Positions 19,085-26,486 of a stretch of 64,000 nt of DNA are shown here, piece after piece (the first letter of the stretch is position 1; the number at the start of each line of letters is the position of its first letter). Source of the stretch: Amycolatopsis sp. WQ 127309 (GTDB taxonomy: Bacteria; Actinomycetota; Actinomycetes; Mycobacteriales; Pseudonocardiaceae); NCBI RefSeq assembly GCF_023023025.1, contig NZ_CP095481.1, forward strand, positions 4,712,001 through 4,776,000. The letters are read 5' to 3'. The position numbers and the translations under genes were made by a program. A model generated the notes under the pieces. The model made no database searches. It was not told the origin of the DNA and was given only the letters and a program-made list of their open reading frames with translations.

Positions 19085-19139
19085 AGCCGTGAAGGCCTCC
19101 TTACCGGCCTTAAAGGCCGTGAAGGAGGCCTTCACGGCT
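19085..19139. terminator. Large nested hairpin after the fucose importer operon
   Basis: AGCCGTGAAGGCCTCCTT (19085-19102) is the exact reverse complement of 19122-19139. The loop between them contains a second self-complementary stretch, CGGCCTT-A-AAGGCCG (19104-19118), so the whole can fold as a nested hairpin or cruciform. It sits between convergent genes and may terminate both. The exact arms suggest a dispersed intergenic element serving as terminator. Confidence 0.65.
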
Positions 19140-19159
19140 CACCGGAGGTGCGTGTGCGG

Positions 19160-19882
19160 CTAGGAAGCTTCCGCGGCGGGCAGGTCGGGCACCGTCGGGT
19201 CGTCGGCCGTGCCCAGTGCGTTGCGCAGCCACTGCTCCACGCCCGCGACGTGCACGGTCGCCCACGAGCGCGCCAGTTCCGGCTCGCGGGCCGCGATCGC
19301 CTCGTAGATCGCCGAGTGCTGTTCCCGGGTCTTCGCGACCGCGCCCTCCTGGGTGAGGCCGCGCCAGATCCGGGCCCGCGCGGTCGGTCCGGAGAGGCTG
19401 TCGAGCAGCGAGCAGAGCACGGGGTTGCCGGAGCCGTCGGCGATCTTGCGGTGGAACTGGAGGTCGTTGGCGACGAGCGCCTCGACGGTCGGCGAGTCGG
19501 CCAGCTCACCGAGCAGGGTGCCCAGCTCCGCGATGTCGTCGTCGCTCATGTGCAGCGCGGCCAGCGCGGTCGCGGCCGGCTCGAGGATCCGCCGCACGGC
19601 GAGGAAGTCGAGCACGGTGTCGTCGCGGTGGAAGTCGACCACGAACGTCATCGCGTCGAGCAGCAGGTTCGGCTCGAGGCTGGTGACGTACGTGCCGTCG
19701 CCCTGGCGCACGTCGAGCACCCGGATCAGGCACAACGCCTTCACGGCCTCCCGCAGGGAGCTGCGCGAAAGCCCGAGCCGCTGGGCCAGCTCGGCCTCCT
19801 TCGGCAGCCGGTCGCCGGGCGCCAGCTCGCCGGAGATGATCATGTCCTTGATCTTGTCGATCGCGACATCGGTGACGGGCAT
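19160..19882 (-). CDS. GntR-family (FadR/FCD type) transcriptional regulator of the fucose locus
   Basis: A 240-residue protein with an N-terminal winged helix (ISGELAPGDRLPKEAELAQRLG, SRSSLREAVKAL) and a C-terminal FCD ligand-binding domain with metal-ligand-like NDLQFHRKIADGSGN and REQHSAIYEAI. It is divergent from the mutarotase-dehydrogenase-lactonase operon and convergent with the importer operon, so it probably controls both in response to a pathway sugar acid. ATG 19882 has AGGGAAGGG upstream; a TTG seven codons earlier is less likely. A motif shared by its promoter region and the other operon is listed separately. Confidence 0.88.
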   Translation of the reverse strand: MPVTDVAIDKIKDMIISGELAPGDRLPKEAELAQRLGLSRSSLREAVKALCLIRVLDVRQGDGTYVTSLEPNLLLDAMTFVVDFHRDDTVLDFLAVRRILEPAATALAALHMSDDDIAELGTLLGELADSPTVEALVANDLQFHRKIADGSGNPVLCSLLDSLSGPTARARIWRGLTQEGAVAKTREQHSAIYEAIAAREPELARSWATVHVAGVEQWLRNALGTADDPTVPDLPAAEAS

Positions 19883-19906
19883 CGTGTCCGCCCTTCCCTG
19901 CAACAG

Positions 19907-19921
19907 ACCTCGGATGTTTGG
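19907..19921. promoter_or_regulatory. Candidate operator of the L-fucose locus regulator (site 2)
   Basis: ACCTCGGATGTTTGG lies between the divergent GntR and mutarotase genes, 25 bases from the regulator start and 43 bases from the mutarotase start. It matches 13 of 15 positions of the site upstream of the hydrolase-dehydratase operon. Binding here could give autoregulation plus control of the mutarotase operon. Confidence 0.45.
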
Positions 19922-19963
19922 GTGTTACTCCCCAGCGTGCCATGTCCCGGCGAAGGAGTGGTC

Positions 19964-20302
19964 ATGACCCACGGTCCCGCACCACAAAGAGTGGCTCTCC
20001 ACACGAAGCTGAAACCCGGCAAGGAGGCCGAGTACGAGTCCGTCCACGCCGTGATCCCGCCCGAGCTGGACGTCGCGCTGCGGGCGGCCGGCGTCCGCAC
20101 CTGGCGGATCTGGCGTAACGGCCTCGACCTTTTCCACGTCCTCGAAGTCGACGACTACGCGGCGATGCGCGCGGCGTTGCGGGAGCACCCCGCGAACGTC
20201 CCGTGGCAGGCCAGGATGGCCGAGCTGCTGGCCGTGGAGGACGACTACTCCGGCGACGACACCGGCATCGGGCTGGTCTGGGAACTGCCGGTGAAGGAGT
20301 GA
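19964..20302 (+). CDS. L-fucose/L-rhamnose mutarotase family protein (DUF718)
   Basis: A 112-residue protein with family landmarks LHTKLKPGKEAEYESVH, WRIWRNG and LFHVLEVDDY, typical of the RhaM/DUF718 dimeric alpha-beta barrel mutarotases. It should interconvert the alpha and beta pyranose anomers of L-fucose before oxidation. ATG 19964 has AAGGAG upstream. It is followed after 4 bases by the aldo-keto reductase gene in one operon. Confidence 0.86.
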   Translation: MTHGPAPQRVALHTKLKPGKEAEYESVHAVIPPELDVALRAAGVRTWRIWRNGLDLFHVLEVDDYAAMRAALREHPANVPWQARMAELLAVEDDYSGDDTGIGLVWELPVKE

Positions 20303-20306
20303 CCGC

Positions 20307-21275
20307 GTGAACCTCTCCCTGTCCCCGCTCGGGCTCGGCTGCGCGCAGCTGGGCAACCTGTACCACGCGATCACCGACGAGACGGCGGCCGCGACCGTGC
20401 GGCGCGCGTGGGACGAGGGCGTCCGCTACTTCGACACCGCGCCCCACTACGGCCTCGGGTTGTCCGAAGCCCGCCTCGGCGCGGCCCTGCGCGAGTTCCC
20501 GCGCGAGGAGTACGTGCTGTCCACGAAGGTCGGCCGCGTGCTGGAGCCGAACCCGGGCGGCGCGGGAGAGAAGGACGACGAGGGCTTCGCCGTCCCGGCC
20601 GCCTACAAGCGCCGGTGGGACTTCAGCCGCGACGGCGTCCTGCGGTCGTTCGAGGACAGTCTCACCCGGCTGGGCCTCGACCGCGTCGACGTCGTCTACG
20701 TCCATGACCCGGACGACCACTTCGAGGAGGCCCTGCGCGGTGCCTTCCCGGCGTTGCGCGAGCTGCGGGACCAGGGCGTGATCGGCGCGTTCGGCGCCGG
20801 GATGAACCAGGCGCCGATGCTCGGGGAGTTCGTCCGCCGGACCGACCTGGACGTCGTGCTGGTGGCCGGGCGCTACACGCTGCTCGACCAGGCCGCGCTG
20901 GACGAGCTGCTGCCGCTGTGCGCCGAGCGCGGCGTCACGGTGGTGGCCGGCGGGGTGTTCAACGCCGGCATCCTGGCCACCGCGGAACCCGGCCGGGTCT
21001 ACGACTACGCCGAGGCGCCCGCCGAGCTCGTCGAGCGAGCGCAGCTGATCGCGAAGATCTGCGCGCGGCACGGCGTCGAGCTGCCGGAGGCCGCGCTGGC
21101 CCTGCCGATCGCCCATCCCGCGGTGGCGTCGGTCGTCGTCGGCGCGCATGATCCGGAGCAGGTGAGCGTGAACGCGCGGCGCGCCCGGGCCGTCGTGCCG
21201 CCGGAGCTGTGGGCCGAACTGGTCGACGCGGGACTGCTGCGCGCCGACGCCGTCATCGCCGAAGGGGTCTCATGA
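20307..21275 (+). CDS. Aldo-keto reductase, probable L-fucose (D-threo-aldose) 1-dehydrogenase
   Basis: A 322-residue (alpha/beta)8 oxidoreductase. The AKR tetrad is present: Asp and Tyr in YFDTAPHYG, Lys in LSTKVGR and His in VYVHDPDDH. PLGLGCAQLGNL at the N-terminus and VAGRYTLLDQ in the middle match the D-threo-aldose 1-dehydrogenase group, which oxidises L-fucose to L-fucono-lactone. The GTG start follows GAAGGAG with normal spacing, and the 3' end overlaps the lactonase gene (ATGA). It is preferred over the SDR at 14715 as the first oxidation step. Confidence 0.88.
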   Translation: MNLSLSPLGLGCAQLGNLYHAITDETAAATVRRAWDEGVRYFDTAPHYGLGLSEARLGAALREFPREEYVLSTKVGRVLEPNPGGAGEKDDEGFAVPAAYKRRWDFSRDGVLRSFEDSLTRLGLDRVDVVYVHDPDDHFEEALRGAFPALRELRDQGVIGAFGAGMNQAPMLGEFVRRTDLDVVLVAGRYTLLDQAALDELLPLCAERGVTVVAGGVFNAGILATAEPGRVYDYAEAPAELVERAQLIAKICARHGVELPEAALALPIAHPAVASVVVGAHDPEQVSVNARRARAVVPPELWAELVDAGLLRADAVIAEGVS

Positions 21276-22099
21276 TCGACGCGCACCACCACCTCTGGGA
21301 CCCGTCGCGGCGGGCGTACCCGTGGCTGGCGGGGGGCGCGATGGACCCGATCCGCCGGCCCTACACGGCAGACGACCTGCGCGCGGTGACCAAGGCGGCC
21401 GGGGTGCACGCGACCGTGCTGGTCCAGACGGTGTCAGCGGAAGAAGAGACTGAGGAGTTCCTCGCGACGGCCGTGGCGGAACCGGTGGTCGCGGGCGTCG
21501 TCGGCTGGGTCGACCTGCGCGCCCCGGACGTCACGGACCGGCTGGCCGCGTTGCGGTCGCGGGGGCCGCTGGTGGGGATCCGGCACCAGGTGGAGGACGA
21601 GCCGGACGACGACTGGCTGCTGCGCCCGGAGATCGTGGCGGGGCTGAGCGCGGTCGGGGACGCCGGCCTGGTCTACGACCTGCTGGTGCGGCCCGCGCAG
21701 CTCGCGGCGGCGAGCGAGGTCGCGCTGCGGCTGCCGGGGTTGCGGCTGGTCCTGGACCACGCGGCGAAGCCGCCGATCGCGGCGGGGGAGTGGGAGCCGT
21801 GGGCCGGCGCGATCGCCGCGCTCGCCGAGCGCGAGAACGTCGTGTGCAAGCTCTCCGGCCTGGTCACGGCGGCGGACTGGTCGGGCTGGGAGGTGGCGCA
21901 CCTGCGCCGCTACGTCGACCACGTGCTGGACGCGTTCGGTCCGGAACGGCTGCTGTTCGGCTCGGACTGGCCGGTCTGCGAACTGGCGGCGTCCTACGAA
22001 GTCGTCCTGGACGCGGCGGTCTCGCTGACCGGGTCCCTGTCGGACGCGGAACGCCTTGGCGTCTTCGAGCACAATGCGCGAGACGTCTACGGCCTCTGA
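21272..22099 (+). CDS. Amidohydrolase-2 family lactonase, probable L-fucono-1,5-lactonase
   Basis: A 275-residue TIM-barrel hydrolase starting MIDAHHHLWDP, with the His-rich metal motif at residues 4-7, LVLDHAAKPPI in the middle, and LLFGSDWPVCE near the end carrying the catalytic Asp. This pattern is that of sugar-lactone hydrolases related to L-rhamnono- and L-fuconolactonases. It opens the lactone from the dehydrogenase to L-fuconate, the dehydratase substrate. ATG 21272 overlaps the AKR stop by 4 bp. It ends the mutarotase-dehydrogenase-lactonase operon before a strong terminator. Confidence 0.87.
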   Translation: MIDAHHHLWDPSRRAYPWLAGGAMDPIRRPYTADDLRAVTKAAGVHATVLVQTVSAEEETEEFLATAVAEPVVAGVVGWVDLRAPDVTDRLAALRSRGPLVGIRHQVEDEPDDDWLLRPEIVAGLSAVGDAGLVYDLLVRPAQLAAASEVALRLPGLRLVLDHAAKPPIAAGEWEPWAGAIAALAERENVVCKLSGLVTAADWSGWEVAHLRRYVDHVLDAFGPERLLFGSDWPVCELAASYEVVLDAAVSLTGSLSDAERLGVFEHNARDVYGL

Positions 22100-22108
22100 C
22101 ACATGGAT

Positions 22109-22155
22109 GCGGGCGCGGGACCTCCCCCAGGGGGTACAGGAGGTCCCACGCCCGC
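22109..22155. terminator. Bidirectional terminator between fucose lactonase and sigma factor genes
   Basis: GCGGGCGCGGGACCTCC (22109-22125) pairs with 22139-22155 over 17 positions with one mismatch, closing a 13-base loop. It lies between two convergent genes. Confidence 0.75.
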
Positions 22156-22172
22156 GGCGTGAAGGTCTGGTC

Positions 22173-22826
22173 CTAGAACTCGTCGTCGCTGATCATGCCG
22201 CGCAGCCGGGCGAGCGCGCGGTGCTGCGTCACGCGCACGTTGCCCGCCGAGATGCCGAGCGCTTCGGCGGTCTCCTGCGCCGAAAGGCCGACGGCGATGC
22301 GCAGCGCGAGGATCTCCTGCTGCACCCGGGGCAGCGTGGCGAGCAGCCGGCCGAGCCGGGCGCCGAGGTCGAGCGACAGGGCGCGGTTCTCCGGCTCGTT
22401 GCCGATCAGCGGCCGCTCCGGGAGCTCGGGAACGGGCTCGGAGCGGTCGCGGGCCACGGCGCGGTAGGCGTCGGCGACCTTGTTCGCCGCGATGGCGTGC
22501 ACGAGGTAGAGGAAGGAACCGCCGCGGTCCTGGTAGTCCGGCAGCGCCTTCAGCACCGCGAGGCACACTTCCTGGGCGACGTCGTCCGCCGAGAGGTACG
22601 AGAGGTCACGGCCGCCCATCCGGGCGCGGCAGTACCGCACGACCACCGGCTCGATCATCTTGAGCAGGGTGTGGATGGCGGCGGGATTGCCCTCGCCCGC
22701 GTCTTTGACGAGCGGGTCGAGGTCCTCCTTGGTCAGTCGCCCACCAGGTCGGGGCAATGATTCCGGAGTGCGATAATCGCGAACCTCCGTGGCGGATTCC
22801 CCGGTGGTCCTGGACGGTGCAGTCAT
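22173..22826 (-). CDS. RNA polymerase sigma-70 family factor, SigD/ShbA-like (ECF)
   Basis: A 217-residue sigma factor. Region 2 is VVVRYCRARMGG with DDVAQEVCLAVLKALPDY; region 4 is LPRVQQEILALRIAVGLSAQETAEALGISAGNVRVTQHRALARL. The region 2 sequence is nearly that of mycobacterial SigD, and Streptomyces ShbA, which drives expression of the main sigma gene, is of the same type. No anti-sigma gene is adjacent on the 3' side. ATG 22826 begins after a 253-bp upstream region with no gene. The target regulon cannot be read here. Confidence 0.88.
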   Translation of the reverse strand: MTAPSRTTGESATEVRDYRTPESLPRPGGRLTKEDLDPLVKDAGEGNPAAIHTLLKMIEPVVVRYCRARMGGRDLSYLSADDVAQEVCLAVLKALPDYQDRGGSFLYLVHAIAANKVADAYRAVARDRSEPVPELPERPLIGNEPENRALSLDLGARLGRLLATLPRVQQEILALRIAVGLSAQETAEALGISAGNVRVTQHRALARLRGMISDDEF

Positions 22827-23079
22827 GGTCGTCTCCCCGGCCGACCCTCGACCGTCGCTGCCGGGGGTTCAACTCTCCGTAACGGTGTGATCGCAGGTAC
22901 TCCCGGAGATCCGGTCCCACCTGCGCTCCGTGCGACGCTGGGTAATCGTAAGCACCTCCTGGCCCATCAGTCCAGATTTCAACCACCAATACCCCGTTCG
23001 CAGGAGCGACCGTGATGCAACCGCGACCAGACGCCTCACATTGCGATTAATCGCTTTCAGGATGTGCCGACTTCACCCG

Positions 23080-23376
23080 TCAGTGGAGCGCGATCACGGA
23101 CGTGGCAGTCAAGGTCACGGCGAGCGACGTCACGGCGGGCAGCAGCCGGGGCATGGCCACCGGTTCGGCGGCACGCAACGCCCGTTCGCGGGCCGCGCCG
23201 ACCCCCGCGAGCAGGGCGGACGTCGCCGCGGAGAGCAGAACGGGCAGGAGTGCGAGGCCCCAGTGGCGCAGTGCGGCCGAGTGGAGCAGCAGAAGGGTGC
23301 AGGCGGCGGAGGCCAGGGCGGTTCGCCGCCAGGCCAGCCCGGTCCGCTCCGCCTGCGCACCGGCGGGGGTGGTCAC
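23080..23376 (-). CDS. DUF202-family small membrane protein
   Basis: A 98-residue protein with the family opening QAERTGLAWRRTALA and three hydrophobic helices. GTG 23376 (VTTPAGAQ) was chosen so that the signature sits near the N-terminus as in relatives; the longer frame adds a basic low-complexity extension. It lies downstream of a second DUF202 protein with 154 bases between. The function of the family is unknown. Confidence 0.75.
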   Translation of the reverse strand: MTTPAGAQAERTGLAWRRTALASAACTLLLLHSAALRHWGLALLPVLLSAATSALLAGVGAARERALRAAEPVAMPRLLPAVTSLAVTLTATSVIALH

Positions 23377-23530
23377 GGTGCCACCGGTGCGGTGAGACCG
23401 GAGTAGTCGCGAACGGCCGATAATCCGACTGCCAATAAGCCGGCGGCCGGGACGGGTCCGGGGGCGCCGGGCCGGCCCGGGACGCCGGTTTCGGGGCACC
23501 ACGGACGGTGACCGAACGGTGTGGCGGCCG

Positions 23531-23887
23531 TCACGACAGCGCCAGCAGGACGGCCGCGGTGAGGATGAGGAGGAACAGGCCCGCCGTCAGCACCACGATC
23601 ATCAGGCTGCGCGGTAGCGGCTCACCGGCCCGCATCGCGATCTGCACGCGCCGCCAGCGCGGGTACGCCGCCGCGGCGAGCACGGCCGCCAGGGCCACGC
23701 ACAGCCCGGCGAGCACGGCGCTGGCCCCGGCCGGGGCGGGCACGAGCTGGTGCACGGCGACCCCTCCGGCGAGCAGGCCGAGCGCGGTGCGCAGCCAGGC
23801 GAGGAAGGTGCGCTCGTTGGCCAGCGTGAAGCGGTAGTCCGGTTCGGTGCCGCCCTCGTGGGGCTTGATGTCTTCGCGCGGGGCCAC
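23531..23887 (-). CDS. YidH/DUF202-family membrane protein
   Basis: A 118-residue protein with a hydrophilic head (residues 1-20), the signature FTLANERTFLAWLRTALGLLAGGVAV and three membrane helices. GTG 23887 lies 9 bases after the stop of the GtrA gene, so the two are probably cotranscribed. The family resembles YidH of E. coli; no biochemical role is established. Confidence 0.82.
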   Translation of the reverse strand: MAPREDIKPHEGGTEPDYRFTLANERTFLAWLRTALGLLAGGVAVHQLVPAPAGASAVLAGLCVALAAVLAAAAYPRWRRVQIAMRAGEPLPRSLMIVVLTAGLFLLILTAAVLLALS

Positions 23888-23896
23888 GCCCGCACG

Positions 23897-24376
23897 CTAG
23901 CCGGTGTGCGCGGCCTCGGCCTCTTCGTCGCGGTGCGCGAAGACCCACCAGCGCAGCACCGCGAACCGCACGAACCCGCCGACCAGGCTGGACAGCAGCA
24001 GCGTGCCCGTCTCCTCCCACGACGTCGGCCGGTCGACGACCGCGTCGAGGATCGCCAGCACCGCCGAGCCGTACCCGGCGTAGAAGGCGAAGGTGAGGAG
24101 GTCCTGCAGGTGCCGCTTCCCGGCGTTGCTCTGCCGCCCGGCGAAGGTGACGCGGCGGTGGAACTCGGTGTTCCCGACCGTCGTCAGCGCGATCGCGACC
24201 AGGTTCGCCACCTGGGAGCCGAGCCGGTCGCGCAGCAGGAGGAACAGAGCGGCCTGGACGCCGGTCGTCACGACACCGGCCACGACGTACCACGCCGCGT
24301 GCGTCCCGAGTTCGTGGTGGCGGTCCGGGTCGGTGGCGATGAGCCGGTGTCCGGGTGCGCACCTGGTGGTGGCCAT
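23897..24376 (-). CDS. GtrA-family membrane protein
   Basis: A 159-residue protein with four hydrophobic helices and the family hallmark VANLVAIALTTVGNTEFHRRVTF (starting near residue 55). GtrA-like proteins are thought to flip or accept polyprenyl-phosphate-linked sugars for envelope glycosylation. The start is ATG 24376. It heads a probable operon with the YidH-like gene. A partner glycosyltransferase is not next to it. Confidence 0.84.
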   Translation of the reverse strand: MATTRCAPGHRLIATDPDRHHELGTHAAWYVVAGVVTTGVQAALFLLLRDRLGSQVANLVAIALTTVGNTEFHRRVTFAGRQSNAGKRHLQDLLTFAFYAGYGSAVLAILDAVVDRPTSWEETGTLLLSSLVGGFVRFAVLRWWVFAHRDEEAEAAHTG

Positions 24377-24395
24377 GATCCGAAGCTACTCCGCC

Positions 24396-24411
24396 TTCAC
24401 AAACTTGTGAA
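24396..24411. promoter_or_regulatory. 16-bp palindrome between divergent GtrA and DUF5709 genes
   Basis: TTCACAA-AC-TTGTGAA has perfect 7-bp arms and a 2-base spacer in an A+T-rich patch, 20-35 bases upstream of the gtrA-like start. The form suits a dimeric repressor or CRP-like factor. No regulator gene is adjacent. Confidence 0.4.
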
Positions 24412-24524
24412 TATGTTAAACCCGTTGAAGAAATGTGATCCCGGTGACATCGCGGGCGTTTCGGGCCCCGGCACCTCGGGTAGGTCCCCGGCAATGACTA
24501 TTACCTACGCGCCGGGAGAAACCA

Positions 24525-24935
24525 GTGAGTGACCGCGACTCGGCCGAATCGGACAGCCTGAGCCCCAGCGAGGCGCTGGACGAGGACGAGCTGCGCGTCG
24601 ACCCGCTCGAAGAGGGCGTCGAACCGCCCGAGCACTGGAGCGCCGCCGACCGGTACGGCACCACGCCCGAAGAGGTCCGCGAGGGCGAGCCGATCGACCT
24701 GCGGCTCGCGGAAGAGGAGCCGGACACCGAACCGGACCCGATCCCGGACCGCCCGCTCGCGGCCACCCCGGCGGCCGAGCTCGACGAAACCGTCGAGGAC
24801 GCGCCGGCGGACTACGAGCAGGTCGTTCCCGACGACGAGGTGCCCCACCGGCACGCGAACCCGGATCCGGGCGAGCGGGCGGACTACGCGGGCGGCTCCG
24901 TGGCGGACGCCATCCGCGAGGCGAGACAGGGCTGA
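24525..24935 (+). CDS. DUF5709-type acidic protein
   Basis: A 136-residue, very acidic and probably disordered protein (SDSLSPSEALDEDELRVD, then PPEHWSAADRYGTTPEE near the middle) ending GGSVADAIREARQG. These segments match the actinobacterial DUF5709 family. It has no signal peptide or cysteine. GTG 24525 lies after GGGAG. Function is unknown; many actinobacteria carry one copy. Confidence 0.75.
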   Translation: MSDRDSAESDSLSPSEALDEDELRVDPLEEGVEPPEHWSAADRYGTTPEEVREGEPIDLRLAEEEPDTEPDPIPDRPLAATPAAELDETVEDAPADYEQVVPDDEVPHRHANPDPGERADYAGGSVADAIREARQG

Positions 24936-25016
24936 TCCGCTCACGCTGCGCGTCCGTTCGGGCGCATTTAGCGTGGGACCCCAGTGCACCGGACCGCGAC
25001 GAAGGGAAGGCCGAAG

Positions 25017-25310
25017 ATGCTGACCGTGACCGAAGCCGCCGCCGAGGCGATCACCGCACTGACCAGCCAGGGCGACGGGGACGCCGGGCTCCGCCTGGCG
25101 GTTCAGAACGCCGAGGGCGAAAGCGCCCAGCTGGCTTTGTCCGTGGCGCCGGAACCCGCGGAGGGTGACAGCGTGCTCGGCGCCGACGAGGGACCGAAGG
25201 TGTTCCTCGAACCCCAGGCGGCGGCGCTCCTGGACGACAAGGTGCTCGACGTCCAAGAGGACGATGCCGGCGGAGTGGCCTTCGCCGTGCTGCCGCAGCA
25301 CACGAGCTGA
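25017..25310 (+). CDS. HesB/IscA-like fold protein lacking cysteines
   Basis: A 97-residue protein beginning MLTVTEAAAEAI, with GLRLAVQNAE, DSVLGADEGPKVFLEPQAAALLDD and a C-terminal strand GGVAFAV, following the HesB-like fold. The three cysteines that bind Fe-S or iron in A-type carriers are all absent; the protein has no cysteine. An Fe-S scaffold role is therefore unlikely. ATG 25017 follows GAAGGGAAGG. It is monocistronic, ending at a terminator shared with the convergent glycerate kinase operon. Confidence 0.75.
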   Translation: MLTVTEAAAEAITALTSQGDGDAGLRLAVQNAEGESAQLALSVAPEPAEGDSVLGADEGPKVFLEPQAAALLDDKVLDVQEDDAGGVAFAVLPQHTS

Positions 25311-25319
25311 CCGCGGCGG

Positions 25320-25352
25320 ACGGGCCTTTCTCCTTGGGTGTGGAAGGCCCGT
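25320..25352. terminator. Bidirectional terminator
   Basis: ACGGGCCTT (25320-25328) pairs exactly with AAGGCCCGT (25344-25352) around a 15-base loop, with T and C bases at the loop edge. It lies between the convergent HesB-like and glycerate kinase genes. Confidence 0.65.
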
Positions 25353-25361
25353 TCGCCCGCT

Positions 25362-26486
25362 CTACCGCCTTCGCCAGGCGCTGACCAGGATCGCGGCCCG
25401 CACGCGCAGCAGCTCGGCCGCGTTGGCCCGCGCGTGGTCCAGTGATTCCGCGTGGTCGATCAACGCGCTGCTCGCGATGACGCCCAGGCTCGCCAGCCCG
25501 GCCTCGTCGAGCTGGATCCGCCCCGCCAGCGCCATCAGCGGCACCCCGAGCGGCCGGGCGCGTGCCGCGATTCCCGCCGGGGCCTTGCCGTTGAGACTCT
25601 GCTCGTCGAGTGATCCCTCGCCCGTGATGACCAGGTCCGCGCCGTCGAGGGCGGCGTCCACCCCGGTCAGCCCGGCGATCAGGTCGAACCCGGACTCCAC
25701 CGTCGCGCCGAGGCCCGCGATCGCGCCCGCCGCGACGCCGCCACCCGCTCCCGCACCCGGCACCCGTGACACGTCCGGGGCGCCGCCCACCTGCAGCGCG
25801 TGGGCCCAGCGGCCCAGCGCCGCGTCGAGCGCCGCCACCTCTTCCGGGCCCGCGCCCTTCTGCGGCCCGAACACCGCCGCCGCGCCGTCCGGGCCGAGCA
25901 GCGGGTTCGTCACGTCCGTCGCGACCGCGACACGCACGCCTTCGAGCCGCTCCCGCACCGGCGTCAGCTCGGTCGACGCGACCCGCGACAGCGTGCCGCC
26001 GCCGAGGCCGACCGGGGCGCCGAACGCGTCGAGCACGCCGGCGCCGAGCGCGCTCAGCATGCCGGCGCCGCCGTCGGTGCTGGCCGTGCCGCCGACCGTC
26101 AGGACCAGCCGCGTCGCGCCGTGCACGAGCGCGTCGCCGAGCAGTTCGCCGACGCCCCAGGTGTGCGCGGCCAGCGCCGTTTCCGGCCCGGGCTCGACGA
26201 ACTCGATGCCGCACGCGCGCGCCGACTCGACGTAGGCGGTGCCGTCGAGCACGGCGTAGCGCGCCTTGACCGGTTCGTCGAGCGGGCCGCGGACGGTCAG
26301 CCGGACGATCCGGGCGCCCGCGGCTTCCAGCACGTCGAGGGTGCCTTCGCCGCCGTCGGCGACCGGGCAGGTGACGATCTCGGCGTCCGGCAGCGCGTCC
26401 CGCACGCCGAGCGCGATGGCTTCCGCGGCTTCGACCGCGGTGAGACTGCCCTTGAACTTGTCCGGCGCGATGACGACGCGGGTCAC
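25362..26486 (-). CDS. Glycerate kinase (GarK/GlxK family)
   Basis: A 374-residue kinase with VVIAPDKFKGSLTAVEAAEA at the N-terminus, PVADGGEGTLDV, VGGTASTDGGAGMLSALG and ITGEGSLDEQSLNGKAP, the standard motifs of the glycerate 2-/3-kinase type I fold. It phosphorylates D-glycerate with ATP. GTG 26486 overlaps the hydroxyacid dehydrogenase stop (GTGA) and is chosen over a much longer open frame that runs through that gene. Together the pair reduces hydroxypyruvate or glyoxylate-derived intermediates and feeds glycerate into glycolysis. Confidence 0.92.
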   Translation of the reverse strand: MTRVVIAPDKFKGSLTAVEAAEAIALGVRDALPDAEIVTCPVADGGEGTLDVLEAAGARIVRLTVRGPLDEPVKARYAVLDGTAYVESARACGIEFVEPGPETALAAHTWGVGELLGDALVHGATRLVLTVGGTASTDGGAGMLSALGAGVLDAFGAPVGLGGGTLSRVASTELTPVRERLEGVRVAVATDVTNPLLGPDGAAAVFGPQKGAGPEEVAALDAALGRWAHALQVGGAPDVSRVPGAGAGGGVAAGAIAGLGATVESGFDLIAGLTGVDAALDGADLVITGEGSLDEQSLNGKAPAGIAARARPLGVPLMALAGRIQLDEAGLASLGVIASSALIDHAESLDHARANAAELLRVRAAILVSAWRRR

